A stretch of 64,000 bases of DNA. Source: Chloroflexota bacterium. Its GTDB lineage: Bacteria > Chloroflexota > Dehalococcoidia > UBA2979. The notes beneath the pieces are model-generated. The model had not been told where the DNA came from. It ran no database searches and saw only the letters and a list, made by a program, of their open reading frames with translations. The stretch is from NCBI GenBank assembly GCA_947472995.1, contig CANJBO010000002.1, forward strand, positions 53,283 to 117,282, in the 5' to 3' direction. The position numbers were made by a program, and so were the translations under genes. This document shows positions 50,465-59,772 of this stretch, in pieces (the stretch's first letter is position 1; every line of letters starts with the position of its first letter).

Positions 50465-50474
50465 CCGTGCGCGG

Positions 50475-50496
50475 GCGCCTCGACGGATCGAGGCGC
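50475..50496. terminator. Hairpin between the small ORF and the L,D-transpeptidase
   Basis: GCGCCTCGAcggaTCGAGGCGC. Confidence 0.55.
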
Positions 50497-50503
50497 GAGG
50501 CTG

Positions 50504-50617
50504 CTAGAAGAGCCCGCCGGTGCGGATGGTGCGCTCGATCGCGTACACGATGAGCAGGCCGCCACCGATGGCGAACCACTTCCAGTAGAACTTGCCGGGA
50601 TCCTGCAAGGGGTCCAT
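50504..50617 (-). CDS. Small membrane protein (37 aa)
   Basis: MDPLQDPGKFYWKWFAIGGGLLIVYAIERTIRTGGLF translated by hand; below the ORF-track length cutoff. Confidence 0.55.
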   Translation of the reverse strand: MDPLQDPGKFYWKWFAIGGGLLIVYAIERTIRTGGLF

Positions 50618-50678
50618 GCGACCAGCCTAAGCCCGCCGTGCCCTCGACGGCGAGTCGCGCGCGAGCGCCTCGAGGAGG

Positions 50679-51599
50679 CTACGCCGGGTGGACCTGCCCG
50701 TCGCTCGTGATGATGACGTGCGAGGCGGTGACGTTCTCCAGGTACGCGCCCGGTGCGACCAGCGCGTGCTCCAGCGTGACGCTCTGCAGCACCGCCCCTT
50801 CGCCGATCACGACGTTCGGGCCGACGAGCGAGTCGAGCATCGACGCGTTGGGCGCCATCAGCCACATCCGCCCGTCGAGCAGCACCTCCTGCGTCGAGAG
50901 CAGCGCGGGGAGCGTGCCGGCGTCGAGCCACGCGCCCTCGAACACGCTGCCGCCCATCGCGCGGCCCTGTTCGTGCAGCACGGAGAGCGTTCCCGACAGC
51001 TCGACCTCGCCGCGCGGGCTGACCATCGGCGCGCGGCGCATCTCCGCGACGACCTCCGGCGCGACCATCCAGATCCCGACCAGCGCGAGGTTCGAGCGCG
51101 GCTCGGCAGGCTTCTCCTCCAGGTGCGTCACGCGGTCACCCTCGAGCACCACGATGCCCATGTCGCGCGGCCGGTCGGTCTCGTGCAGCACGAACCACGC
51201 GTCGAGGCCGGACGCCATGAACGCGTCCACGTGCGGGCGCAGGTCGCCGCGCAGGATCGTGTCGACCGCCGCCACCACGACGTGCCGCCCCTCCAGCGCG
51301 TCACCGACGCTGGTCAGCGCGTCGCCGGAGCCCTTCGGCTCGTGCTGGACCGCGATGGTGACGGTCACGCCCTCGGGCGCGAACGCCTCGGCGGCGGCGG
51401 CCGTGCGCGTGTCGCTCGCACCGACGACGACGACGATCTCGGTGAGCCCGGCCTCCGCGAGCAGGTCCATCGAGTAGGCGAGCAGCGGGCGGTTGAGCAG
51501 CGGGATCAGCGACTTGGGCGTGTCGTCCGAGAGCGGACGCAGGCGCGTGGCGCGACCGCCGGTGAGGATCACGCCGAGGGGGGGCTGGGGCACGTGCAC
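50679..51599 (-). CDS. NDP-sugar nucleotidyltransferase
   Basis: LGVILTGGRATRLRPLSDDTPKSLIPLLNRPLLAYSMDLL. Confidence 0.93.
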   Translation of the reverse strand: MHVPQPPLGVILTGGRATRLRPLSDDTPKSLIPLLNRPLLAYSMDLLAEAGLTEIVVVVGASDTRTAAAAEAFAPEGVTVTIAVQHEPKGSGDALTSVGDALEGRHVVVAAVDTILRGDLRPHVDAFMASGLDAWFVLHETDRPRDMGIVVLEGDRVTHLEEKPAEPRSNLALVGIWMVAPEVVAEMRRAPMVSPRGEVELSGTLSVLHEQGRAMGGSVFEGAWLDAGTLPALLSTQEVLLDGRMWLMAPNASMLDSLVGPNVVIGEGAVLQSVTLEHALVAPGAYLENVTASHVIITSDGQVHPA

Positions 51600-51703
51600 G
51601 TCTCCGATCCGCTGACAGCTCGCTCAGGACCATGCCGGCGCCGTCGAGGCGTCCCTCGATCGTGCGGGCGCGGGGAAAGCGTAGCGCGTGCCTACAATGA
51701 ACC

Positions 51704-52159
51704 GTGCGGCGCAACATCCCCACCCGGCCGACCCCCGGGGCCAACCCCTGGCGCACCTCCCGCTCGACCACGCCGCCGCGCGTGCCGTCGACGCCCCAGC
51801 GCGCGCCGACTCCCGTCGTCTTCCCGAACCGCCCCCCCGACCGCGTCGAGGAGCAGGCCGGCGCGCCAGGCGAGCAGACGGAGCGGCTGTGGCGCCTCGT
51901 GCTCATCGACGACGACGACCACTCGTACGAGTACGTCATCGAGATGCTGGGCGCGGTCTTCGGCTACGGGCGCGAGAAGGCGTTCGCGCTCGCGTGCATC
52001 GTCGACACCGACGGCCGCGTCACGCTGATGACCGGTGAGCGCGCGGCGTGCGAGGCGAAGCAGGGCCAGGTGCACGCCTATGGCGCGGACCCGCGCATCC
52101 CGCGCTGCGCCGGCTCGATGACCGCGATCGTGGAGCAGGCGGACGTGCCGTTCGCCTGA
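51704..52159 (+). CDS. ClpS-like ATP-dependent Clp protease adaptor
   Basis: LWRLVLIDDDDHSYEYVIEMLGAVFGYGREKAFALACIVDTDGRVTLMTGERAACEAKQGQVHAYG; N-terminal Pro/Arg-rich extension. Confidence 0.82.
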   Translation: MRRNIPTRPTPGANPWRTSRSTTPPRVPSTPQRAPTPVVFPNRPPDRVEEQAGAPGEQTERLWRLVLIDDDDHSYEYVIEMLGAVFGYGREKAFALACIVDTDGRVTLMTGERAACEAKQGQVHAYGADPRIPRCAGSMTAIVEQADVPFA

Positions 52160-52263
52160 CCATGCGGTGCCGATGCGCACAGCCGCGCCCCGGTGCGCTA
52201 GATTCAGCCGCGTCACGCCCCGGAGCGCCGAGCCCACCTCGACGCGGGCGTGCGGGAGCTTGC

Positions 52264-52674
52264 ATGTCGTTCGTCTACCCCCACATCAACCTGGTCGCGC
52301 TGCTCATCGCGGCCGTCGCCCAGTTCTGCCTCGGCTTCGTCTGGTACTCGGGCATGACGCCGATCGGGAAGACCTGGATGGCCGGGATCGGCGTGCCGGA
52401 CCAGGGCGGGCAGCCCGGCGCGGAGATGGCGATCTTCCCGGTGAGCTCGCTGGTCGCGGCGTGGGCCGTGTCCCTCGTCATCGCGTGGTCGGGCGCGGCC
52501 GGCATCACGCAGGCGATCCTCGCCGCGTGGGTGGTCGCGGCGGCCGTGACGGTGCAGGCGATCTCGACCGGCGTGGCGACGAGCAAGAACACGATGACGC
52601 TCCACGCGATCAACGTGGGCTACCTCTTCGTCGGGTACGCGATCATGGGCATCATCATCGGCACGATCCGCTAG
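52264..52674 (+). CDS. DUF1761 domain-containing membrane protein
   Basis: QFCLGFVWYSGMTPIGKTWMAGIG, four TM. Confidence 0.85.
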   Translation: MSFVYPHINLVALLIAAVAQFCLGFVWYSGMTPIGKTWMAGIGVPDQGGQPGAEMAIFPVSSLVAAWAVSLVIAWSGAAGITQAILAAWVVAAAVTVQAISTGVATSKNTMTLHAINVGYLFVGYAIMGIIIGTIR

Positions 52675-52704
52675 CGCCGAGGGGCCTACGGGGCGCCGAG
52701 GTAT

Positions 52705-52739
52705 CCCGGCGGACGGCATCACGCATGGTGTCCGCCGGG
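52705..52739 (+). terminator. Stem-loop terminator
   Basis: CCCGGCGGAC...GTCCGCCGGG after DUF1761 gene. Confidence 0.65.
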
Positions 52740-52807
52740 GATGATGTCGTGAAGAGATAGGGTTTTCTCCGCTGGTGGACGCCTGTGCGACACGTCAGGC
52801 TGACGAC

Positions 52808-53527
52808 ATGGTTGCGAACCCCTCCCCCGACGTGACGCCGCCCGACCGCCCGCTGAACCTCGCGCGCTGGTGCCTCCAGCGCTGGGCCGAGGACCCCGTC
52901 CACGGGGCGACCACGGCGCTCACCGCGAGCGAATACGGCACCGTGGCGCAGTGGAGCTACGCCGAGGCCTGGGCGCGCGTGCAGCGGCTCGGTCGCGGCC
53001 TGCTCGCCGGCGGCCTCGAGCCGGGCGACCGCGTGCTGGTGCGCCTGCCCCCGTCGCCCGACGCGGCCTTCGCCTTCTTCGGCGCGACGGTCGCCGGACT
53101 GGTCGCCGTGCCGGCCGGCCCGCCGTTCACCAACGAGATGGCGACGCACCTGGCCGAGGAGGTCGGCGCGGTCGTCGTGATCACCACGTGGGAGCTGCGG
53201 CTCCCCGGGTTCGACGGCGCGACGCTCCTGACGGGCGACCTCGATGCGCTCGAGGGCCCCGGGCCGCTGCCGGAGACGAGCGCGGACGACGCGGCCTTCC
53301 GCATCTTCATGGACAGCCGGGAGGGCGCGGACACCGCGCACGCGCACGGCATCGTCGCGGCCCGCCCACAGATCGACGAACCCGTGCATGATGGTGCCCC
53401 CGCCAGCGTCACGCCGGAGGGGTTGGCTCCGCACTGGCCGTACACGTCCGGCACGGGCCTGATCGACGTCTGGGCCGCGGGCGGGCACGCGCTCCTGAGA
53501 CAGGATGCCGGCGTCGTCCTCCCGTAG
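52808..53527 (+). CDS. Truncated AMP-binding (acyl-CoA synthetase N-terminal) homolog
   Basis: WSYAEAWARVQRLGRGLLAGGLEPGDRVLVRLPPSPDAAFAFFGATVAGLVAVPAGPPFTNEM; only 239 aa, P-loop region degenerate. Confidence 0.7.
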   Translation: MVANPSPDVTPPDRPLNLARWCLQRWAEDPVHGATTALTASEYGTVAQWSYAEAWARVQRLGRGLLAGGLEPGDRVLVRLPPSPDAAFAFFGATVAGLVAVPAGPPFTNEMATHLAEEVGAVVVITTWELRLPGFDGATLLTGDLDALEGPGPLPETSADDAAFRIFMDSREGADTAHAHGIVAARPQIDEPVHDGAPASVTPEGLAPHWPYTSGTGLIDVWAAGGHALLRQDAGVVLP

Positions 53528-53556
53528 CCGAGCCCGCAACGGGCAGGGAGCGCGCC

Positions 53557-54015
53557 ATGACCAACCAGCGAAGCCGCATCACCCTTGACGAGGCGGAGCA
53601 GCGCTCGCTGCTTCAGACCGCGCGCACGCTCCAGATCGCGAGCATCGGCCCTGACGGGCGTCCCCACCTGGTGCCGATGTGGTTCGCGCTGGACGAGGAC
53701 GGCCTGATCGTCTTCACGACCTACGGCTCCTCGCAGAAGGTGCGCAACCTGGAGCGCGACCCGCGCATCACCGTGCTGGTGGAGACGGGCGACGCCTACA
53801 ACGAGCTGCGGGGCGTCGCCATCGACGGCACCGCCGAGGTGGTGCGCGACGCGCGCGTCACCTGGTACACCGGCGCCCGCATCGGCGAGAAGTACCGCGG
53901 CGTGCCGTGGTCCACGACGATCGATGCGAGTGCCGAGCCCCCGCCCACGAAGCGCGTGACGATCCGCGTGCATCCCGAGCGCGCCCGCTCGTGGGACCAC
54001 CGCAAGATCGGCTAG
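53557..54015 (+). CDS. PPOX-class (F420/FMN split-barrel) protein
   Basis: LQTARTLQIASIGPDGRPHLVPMWFALDEDGLIVFTTYGSSQKVRNLERDPRITVLVETGD. Confidence 0.92.
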   Translation: MTNQRSRITLDEAEQRSLLQTARTLQIASIGPDGRPHLVPMWFALDEDGLIVFTTYGSSQKVRNLERDPRITVLVETGDAYNELRGVAIDGTAEVVRDARVTWYTGARIGEKYRGVPWSTTIDASAEPPPTKRVTIRVHPERARSWDHRKIG

Positions 54016-54023
54016 CCGCCTCG

Positions 54024-54314
54024 ATGGTGACGCCCGGACACGAGACGGCGACGCGCTCGCTGGAGGATCTGCTGCGCGCGGCGCTGCCGCCGGCGACCGT
54101 GGTGCTCCACAACGACGACGTGAACTCGATGGAGGACGTCGTCCGCGCGCTCCTCGACAGCGTCCCGGAGCTCGAGCCGCCCCGCGCCGTCGAGGTGATG
54201 CTCACCGCGCACGAGCGCGGCAGCGCCGACGTCATCTCGTGCCCCCTCGAACGTGCGGAACTGTACCGCGAGCGGCTGGAGCGCCGTGGGCTCACCGCCA
54301 CGATCCGGCGCTGA
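54024..54314 (+). CDS. clpS: ClpS family protease adaptor
   Basis: PPATVVLHNDDVNSMEDVVRALLDSV...AVEVMLTAHERGSADVISCPLERAELYRERLERRGLTATIRR. Confidence 0.88.
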   Translation: MVTPGHETATRSLEDLLRAALPPATVVLHNDDVNSMEDVVRALLDSVPELEPPRAVEVMLTAHERGSADVISCPLERAELYRERLERRGLTATIRR

Positions 54315-54358
54315 GACTCACCCCCTTAAGAGTTTCCCCGCCCGGCCGAGGATCGGGT

Positions 54359-54601
54359 ATGGAAATCGGACCGCCCCTGGTCGATGTGCTGAGCCGCCTG
54401 CCGTGGTTCCGGGACCTGTCCCGCGATCACCGCGCGCAGATGATGGCCGAGATCAGCACCCGCCTGCTCCACGACGCCTCGCGCGAGGAGTTCACGGGCG
54501 TGCTGCTCGAATGGGGCAAGGTCGCGCACGAGGACACGAAGCGGGCGCGCCTCGCGCTGCTCCGTGACAGCGGCCTGCTCCAGCCCTCGCACCGCCGCTA
54601 G
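54359..54601 (+). CDS. Hypothetical protein (80 aa)
   Basis: MEIGPPLVDVLSRLPWFRDLSRDHRAQMMAEISTRLLHDASREEFTGVLLEWGKVAHEDTKRARLALLRDSGLL. Confidence 0.55.
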   Translation: MEIGPPLVDVLSRLPWFRDLSRDHRAQMMAEISTRLLHDASREEFTGVLLEWGKVAHEDTKRARLALLRDSGLLQPSHRR

Positions 54602-54668
54602 CGGCGCGAGCGATCGCTCGGTCATATCCGCGAGCCCGCGTGGATGACGAGCCGCTATCGAGGTATGC

Positions 54669-54754
54669 GGGCGGCCCACCCCTGCCCCTCCCGGCGCGGG
54701 AGGGGTTCTGAATTCGGAAGATGACGTGGGGGCTGGCCCCACACCCCCGCGGAG
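54669..54754. repeat. Intergenic hairpin repeat
   Basis: GGCGGCCCACCCCTGCCCCTCCCGGCGCGGGAGGGGTTCTGAATTCGGAAGATGACGTGGGGGCTGGCCCCACACCCCCGCGGA. Confidence 0.9.
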
Positions 54755-54805
54755 CTACCTGTGGGCGATGTTGATCGCCGCCAGCCCTCGTACCGCCGCT
54801 AGCGG

Positions 54806-55348
54806 CTAGCGGTCGGCGCGCAGTGTCGGCAGGGCGAGCGCGGTGCGCCGCTCGTTCGCCGCGCGGAAGACGATGTCCTCCGCCGACAGCGCCCGGCTCA
54901 GCGCCGAGGTGCTCAGCCCCAGCAGCGGCGCCGCCTCCGCCAGCCGCCACCCGCACGCCTCGATCACGTCGAAGAGCATCGCGATCGCCGCGGGGTAGCG
55001 CGCGTTGCGCGGCGACATCGCAAACCGGCCGCTCGACAGCGCCTCGGCAAGCGGGCTGCTCGACGCCACCGCGTCGCCATCGAGGTACACGGGGGCTCGC
55101 AGGACAAACGCGATCTCGAGGCGCAGGCGACGGAGGGCGCGCGCGCGGTTCTCGTGCTGGGAGCGCGACTCGTTCGCCTCGCCGGTGAGCGCGGTCGGGC
55201 GGTGGCGCAGGCGCACCGCCGAGTCCGTCTTGTTGCGCTTCTGCCCGCCCGGCCCGCTCGCGCGGAAGCGGTCGACCTCGCACTGCGCGAGGAGCGCCTC
55301 ATCGGTGAGGTCGAGGTACGCACGCCAGTCGCCCGGTCCGTCCGCCAT
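54806..55348 (-). CDS. Peptide chain release factor-like protein (GGQ domain)
   Basis: VDRFRASGPGGQKRNKTDSAVRLRH ... SRSQHENRARALRRLR; C-terminal HTH-like segment. Confidence 0.85.
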   Translation of the reverse strand: MADGPGDWRAYLDLTDEALLAQCEVDRFRASGPGGQKRNKTDSAVRLRHRPTALTGEANESRSQHENRARALRRLRLEIAFVLRAPVYLDGDAVASSSPLAEALSSGRFAMSPRNARYPAAIAMLFDVIEACGWRLAEAAPLLGLSTSALSRALSAEDIVFRAANERRTALALPTLRADR

Positions 55349-55485
55349 CGCACGAGGCTACACGGTCGCCCTGCACCGGGCGGCACGACGCCTCGCTATC
55401 GCACGCGCGTACCCACCCTCTATCCTGTCCGTCTGCCGTCGAGGCCGCGCGAGCGGCTCGATCGGGACGACTGGAGGATGGTGCG

Positions 55486-56556
55486 ATGGCGGACAAGAAG
55501 ATTCGAGCGCAGTTGGTCGGCGCCACCGGGTACGGCGGCCTCGGCATCCTCGAGCTGCTGCTGGGGCACCCCAACTTCGAGGTCTCGGCGCTGATCGCGC
55601 GCGACGACGCCGGCCGCCGCATCGACCAGGTCTACCCGCACCTCACCGGCCGCTGCGAGCTCATGGTCGAGGCGCCGGACGACAGCACGATCGGCCGCGA
55701 CTGCGACGTGGTGATCTTCGCCACGCCCGACCGCGTCTCCCAGCAGTACGCCGCCGACCTCGCCGCGCGCGGGGTGCGGTTCATCGACTACTCCGGCGAC
55801 TTCCGGTTCACCTCGACGGACGACTACGCCCGCTACGCCGAGCGCCACCCCTCGATCAAGGACGGGAGCCACGACAACGCCGCGCTGCTCGGCCAGAACG
55901 CCTACGGGGTGTCCGAGATCAACGCCGAGGCGATCGCGACCGCGCCGATGGTCGGCAACCCCGGCTGCTTCGCGATCGGCATCATCATCGGCCTCGCGCC
56001 GCTCTACACGGACGGGCTGGTGCAGGACGGGCTGGTCGCGGTGGACGGCCTCACGGGCTCCTCGGGCGCCGGGAAGAAGCCCGCGCCGACGCAGCACTTC
56101 TCCCACCTCAACGACAACGTCATCCCCTACCGCGTCCTGAACCACCAGCACGTGGTCGAGGCGGAGATGTCGCTGGGCCGGATGGGCGCCGGCGGCGGGG
56201 CGACCGTGGACTTCATCCCGCACCTGCTGGGCACCACGCGCGGCATCCTGAACACGATGCACGTCTCCCTCACGCGGGCGACCACGCGGGACACGATCCT
56301 GGACCGCTACCGCACGTTCTTCGCCGGGCATCCGTTCGTGCGAGTGTTGGACGAGCCGCCGACGCTGAAGGGCACGCTGGGCTCGAACTACATCGACGTC
56401 TCGGTGTTCACCGCTCCCGGTGACCGCCGCGCCGTGGTGATGTCGTCCATTGATAACCTGATGAAGGGCCAGAGCGGCTCCGCGATGCAGAATCTGAACA
56501 TCATGTTCGGGCTGCCGCAGACGACGGGCCTCGACCGAGGTCCGCTCTACCCGTAG
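55486..56556 (+). CDS. argC: N-acetyl-gamma-glutamyl-phosphate (or LysW-aminoadipyl-phosphate) reductase
   Basis: AQLVGATGYGGLGILELLLGHPNFEVSALIARDDAGRRI; VGNPGCFAIGI; HQHVVEAEM. Confidence 0.88.
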   Translation: MADKKIRAQLVGATGYGGLGILELLLGHPNFEVSALIARDDAGRRIDQVYPHLTGRCELMVEAPDDSTIGRDCDVVIFATPDRVSQQYAADLAARGVRFIDYSGDFRFTSTDDYARYAERHPSIKDGSHDNAALLGQNAYGVSEINAEAIATAPMVGNPGCFAIGIIIGLAPLYTDGLVQDGLVAVDGLTGSSGAGKKPAPTQHFSHLNDNVIPYRVLNHQHVVEAEMSLGRMGAGGGATVDFIPHLLGTTRGILNTMHVSLTRATTRDTILDRYRTFFAGHPFVRVLDEPPTLKGTLGSNYIDVSVFTAPGDRRAVVMSSIDNLMKGQSGSAMQNLNIMFGLPQTTGLDRGPLYP

Positions 56557-56755
56557 CCGCCGGCCGGGCGACGGCCACCACCTCGACGATCGCCCTCGAC
56601 GCCCGCGCGTCGGCACCGGGCACCGGAGGCGCCATGCTCCCCGGCGGAACTCGCCCCCGGCAGGCTCCGGTCGTGCGCGCCTCGACGCGCGCTGCGCGTC
56701 CGCACGCCATGACGAGGGACGCCGCGCGTCTTCCCCAAACCGCTACTCGGCTGCG

Positions 56756-57394
56756 ATGCCCGGGCGCTCCCAGAAGCGAACAGTTGCACGAGTGCCCACG
56801 TTGAAGGAGTCAGAAGCGCAGGAGGAGCAGAGCCTCCCGGCAGCCTCGACCGACGGGAGCGCGCTGGACGCGCTCGTCGACCGGGCGCGGCAGGGAGACG
56901 CCGAGGCATTCGGTTCGCTCTACGACCGCTTCCAGCCGGAGATCCTCCGGTATCTGGCCCACCGCATCGGCGACCCGGATACAGCGGAGGACCTGGCTCA
57001 GCAGGTGTTCCTGAAGGCCTGGCAGGCCGTCCCGCGCTACGAGTCGCGAGGCGTCCCGTTCAAGGTCTGGCTCTACCGGATGGCTCACAACCAGATGGTG
57101 GACTACTTCAGGACCCGCCGGCCGACGACGGACCTGGAGGGGGTGGACCCCCCGCAGGAGTCCGAGGCCGAGGGGATCGTGATCGCCGCGGAGACGAGCG
57201 CGGTGCTGGATGCAGCACTCGCCCGGTTGTCGGAGGATCATCGCCAGGTGCTCGTGCTGCGCTTCTTGATGGAGAAGTCGGCGCGCGAGATCGGCGAGAT
57301 CATGGGCCGCAAAGAGGTCACCGTCCGGGGCCTCCAGATGCGGGCGCTGCAGGCGCTTCGGCGCGAGATCGAAGGGACGGGAGGGCTGCCGTGA
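56756..57394 (+). CDS. RNA polymerase sigma-70 family (ECF-like) sigma factor
   Basis: [73 protein letters not shown]. Confidence 0.92.
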   Translation: MPGRSQKRTVARVPTLKESEAQEEQSLPAASTDGSALDALVDRARQGDAEAFGSLYDRFQPEILRYLAHRIGDPDTAEDLAQQVFLKAWQAVPRYESRGVPFKVWLYRMAHNQMVDYFRTRRPTTDLEGVDPPQESEAEGIVIAAETSAVLDAALARLSEDHRQVLVLRFLMEKSAREIGEIMGRKEVTVRGLQMRALQALRREIEGTGGLP

Positions 57395-59748
57395 TGACCG
57401 CAGACCTCGCCAGCATCATCGATCGCTGCCTCGACGACATCGTCACGGGGCGCTGCACCGTGTCCGAATGCCTCGACCGCCACCCGGAGCACCGCGCCGA
57501 GCTCGAGCCGCTGCTCGCCGCCGCCACGACGATGCATGCCCAGCCCCGCATCGCCGAGGCCGCGCCGGACCGCATCCGCCGCGCCGCCTTCATGGAGCTG
57601 ATCCGCGAGACGCCGCAGCAGTCCCGCCGCTGGTGGCTGCCGCGCGGCATCGCCGCCGGGATGCTCTCCGGCGCGCTGTTCCCGCGCCTCGCCGCCGCCG
57701 CCGCGCCGGTCGCGCTGGCGGCCGTGCTCGGCACGTTCCTGCTCGTCTCGCAGCCCGCTTCGCCGGCTGCCGCCTCGACGCTCACGCTCTTCGCGGGCGC
57801 CGCCGAGGTCCAGGTGAACGGCGAGTGGAAGCCGCTGACGGACGGCGCCTCGCTCGCCGCCGGCGCGCGATTGCGCACGACCCCCGAGGGGCGCGCGCTG
57901 CTGACGTTCCCCGACGGCTCCACGAGCGCCCTCGACCCCTCGACGGAGATCAGCATCGAGCAGCTGTCCGCCGGGGTGCCGCGCAACGTGCAGCTCCGCC
58001 AGTTCTCCGGCCGCCTGTGGAACGACGTGGTGACCGACGAGCGCTTCGGCGCGAAGTACGAGGTGCACACCACCGACGCCGTCGTGCAGGTGCACGGCAC
58101 GGTCTTCGAGATCGCCGTCGATGGCGGCCAGACCTCCGTGGTCACCGCCGAGGGTGCTGTCGAGGTGATCCTCGCGGACGAGCGCGTGAGCGTGGCGCGC
58201 GGCGAGACGGTCCGCGCGCAGGCGCAGCAGCTCGCCGACCGCGGGACGGTCGAGCGCGGCGGCAGCCTGACGATCGACGCCCCCTTCACCGCCGCATTGC
58301 TCTCCGACCGCGGCGAGGCGACCGGCGCCCGCAGGGACGGCGTGATCTTCCGCCAGATCCGCGGCGTAACGACCTCCAACCCCGGCGACGGGCCGCAGCG
58401 CTTCGACTTCCAGCAGCTGGACTCCGGCACGTACACGCTGAGCCTCCAGCGCTTCGGGCAGGGCAGCGGCGACCTCGTCCTCGACGTCGGCGGTGCCGAG
58501 CACCGCGTGCCGATCGACGCGACTACCGGCGCCTCCGAGGTGCGCGTGGTCGTGGAGCGCCAGAACGGCAGCGCGCGCGTCTCGATCGCCGACCAGGTGC
58601 GCCCCGCCGCGGCGTCCGCCGTGAGCGCGACCGCCGTCCGCGTGGTGGAGACGGAGCGCACGAAGAAGGCCGCCGACGTGGTGACGCAGCGCACCGCTGC
58701 CGCCGCAGCTGCCTCGGCCGCCGCCGCCACGCCCGCCGTCACGCCTGCCAGCGGCAGCAACGCCGCCCCGACGACGACGCCCACCGTCCCGCCGATCGAG
58801 GCGTTCAGTGCGCGCCTCCGCGATGCGGCTCAGCGCAACGACATCGACGCGATCCGCTCCGTGCTCCGCGAGATCACCGGCGGAACCGACAACGCCAACA
58901 CGCAGGCGCGCCTGCGCGTCCTGGTCGCCGTGCTGGCCACCGAGGACGGTCGGCTCGTCGCGCGGGTCGCCGCGGAGGACAGCACGATCCGCGCCCGCCT
59001 CCTGGACCGCGGCGCCGGGCTGCCGAACGCCGAGCAGGAGCGCCTGCGCCGCGCGCTCGCCAACAACGTGGGCACGCCGACGCCGATCCGCACCACGCCG
59101 ACCCCGACGCGCACGCCGAACCCCACGGCCAGCCCGACGCCGACCTCGACGCCGCGTGTCACCGCGACCACGCCGCCGCCCGCGACGCCGACGCGCACCC
59201 CGAACCCCACGGCGACCACGCCGCCGCCGGTCGTCGACACGTTCGGGCCGCGACTGCGCACGGCACTGAGCAGCGGCAGCGGGCTGGCGATCCGCGACGT
59301 GCTGGACGACATCCTGGACGCGAACGTGACGGTGCGCCGCGCCCGGATGACCACGCTGGCGGGGATCCTCGGCGACCGGACGGACGCGGCACGCATCCAC
59401 GGGGCGCTGGACGGCGACGGCGGCCTGCGCTCGCGCCTGCTCCGCGCCGTCGAGGCGGACGCGCCGGCGGCGGTGCGTGGCGCGCTGATCGCGGGCCTGT
59501 CGGACAACCGCCCGACCCCGACGCCGAGCCCCACCCCGAGCCCGACGGCGACGACCCCGACACCGACCTCGAACCCGACGCCGACACCGAGCGGCACGCC
59601 GACCGCGACGCCGAGCCCGACCGCGACGACCGCCCCGGTCGTCACCTCGACGCCCGCTCCGACGCCGACCGTCACGACGGCGCCGATCGAGACGGCGACA
59701 CCCGCCCCGGCGGCGTCACCGACGCCGACCGAGGTCCCGACGAACTAG
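57391..59748 (+). CDS. FecR-domain protein with Pro/Thr-rich linkers, candidate anti-sigma/sensor partner
   Basis: N-terminal zinc-finger-less anti-sigma-like segment, TM, FecR ([30 protein letters not shown]...[13 protein letters not shown]), two C-terminal helical repeats. Confidence 0.85.
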   Translation: MMTADLASIIDRCLDDIVTGRCTVSECLDRHPEHRAELEPLLAAATTMHAQPRIAEAAPDRIRRAAFMELIRETPQQSRRWWLPRGIAAGMLSGALFPRLAAAAAPVALAAVLGTFLLVSQPASPAAASTLTLFAGAAEVQVNGEWKPLTDGASLAAGARLRTTPEGRALLTFPDGSTSALDPSTEISIEQLSAGVPRNVQLRQFSGRLWNDVVTDERFGAKYEVHTTDAVVQVHGTVFEIAVDGGQTSVVTAEGAVEVILADERVSVARGETVRAQAQQLADRGTVERGGSLTIDAPFTAALLSDRGEATGARRDGVIFRQIRGVTTSNPGDGPQRFDFQQLDSGTYTLSLQRFGQGSGDLVLDVGGAEHRVPIDATTGASEVRVVVERQNGSARVSIADQVRPAAASAVSATAVRVVETERTKKAADVVTQRTAAAAAASAAAATPAVTPASGSNAAPTTTPTVPPIEAFSARLRDAAQRNDIDAIRSVLREITGGTDNANTQARLRVLVAVLATEDGRLVARVAAEDSTIRARLLDRGAGLPNAEQERLRRALANNVGTPTPIRTTPTPTRTPNPTASPTPTSTPRVTATTPPPATPTRTPNPTATTPPPVVDTFGPRLRTALSSGSGLAIRDVLDDILDANVTVRRARMTTLAGILGDRTDAARIHGALDGDGGLRSRLLRAVEADAPAAVRGALIAGLSDNRPTPTPSPTPSPTATTPTPTSNPTPTPSGTPTATPSPTATTAPVVTSTPAPTPTVTTAPIETATPAPAASPTPTEVPTN
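59090..59215. repeat. Pro/Thr linker-coding low-complexity tract
   Basis: Repeated ACGCCGACC/CCGACGCCG encoding [27 protein letters not shown]. Confidence 0.85.
59511..59745. repeat. Pro/Thr linker-coding low-complexity tract (C-terminal tail)
   Basis: [39 protein letters not shown]... Confidence 0.88.
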
Positions 59749-59772
59749 CGGCGAATCTCGAACGGGTCCGGG

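Noticed and set aside
57238-59400. 720-aa minus-strand ORF antisense to the FecR-domain gene
   Set aside because: Shadow of GC-rich repeats; Gly/Arg-rich without domain evidence.
58990-59745. DNA tandem repeat / minisatellite as a mobile or regulatory element
   Set aside because: Encodes Pro/Thr-rich stalks in frame within the FecR protein; explained by protein low complexity.
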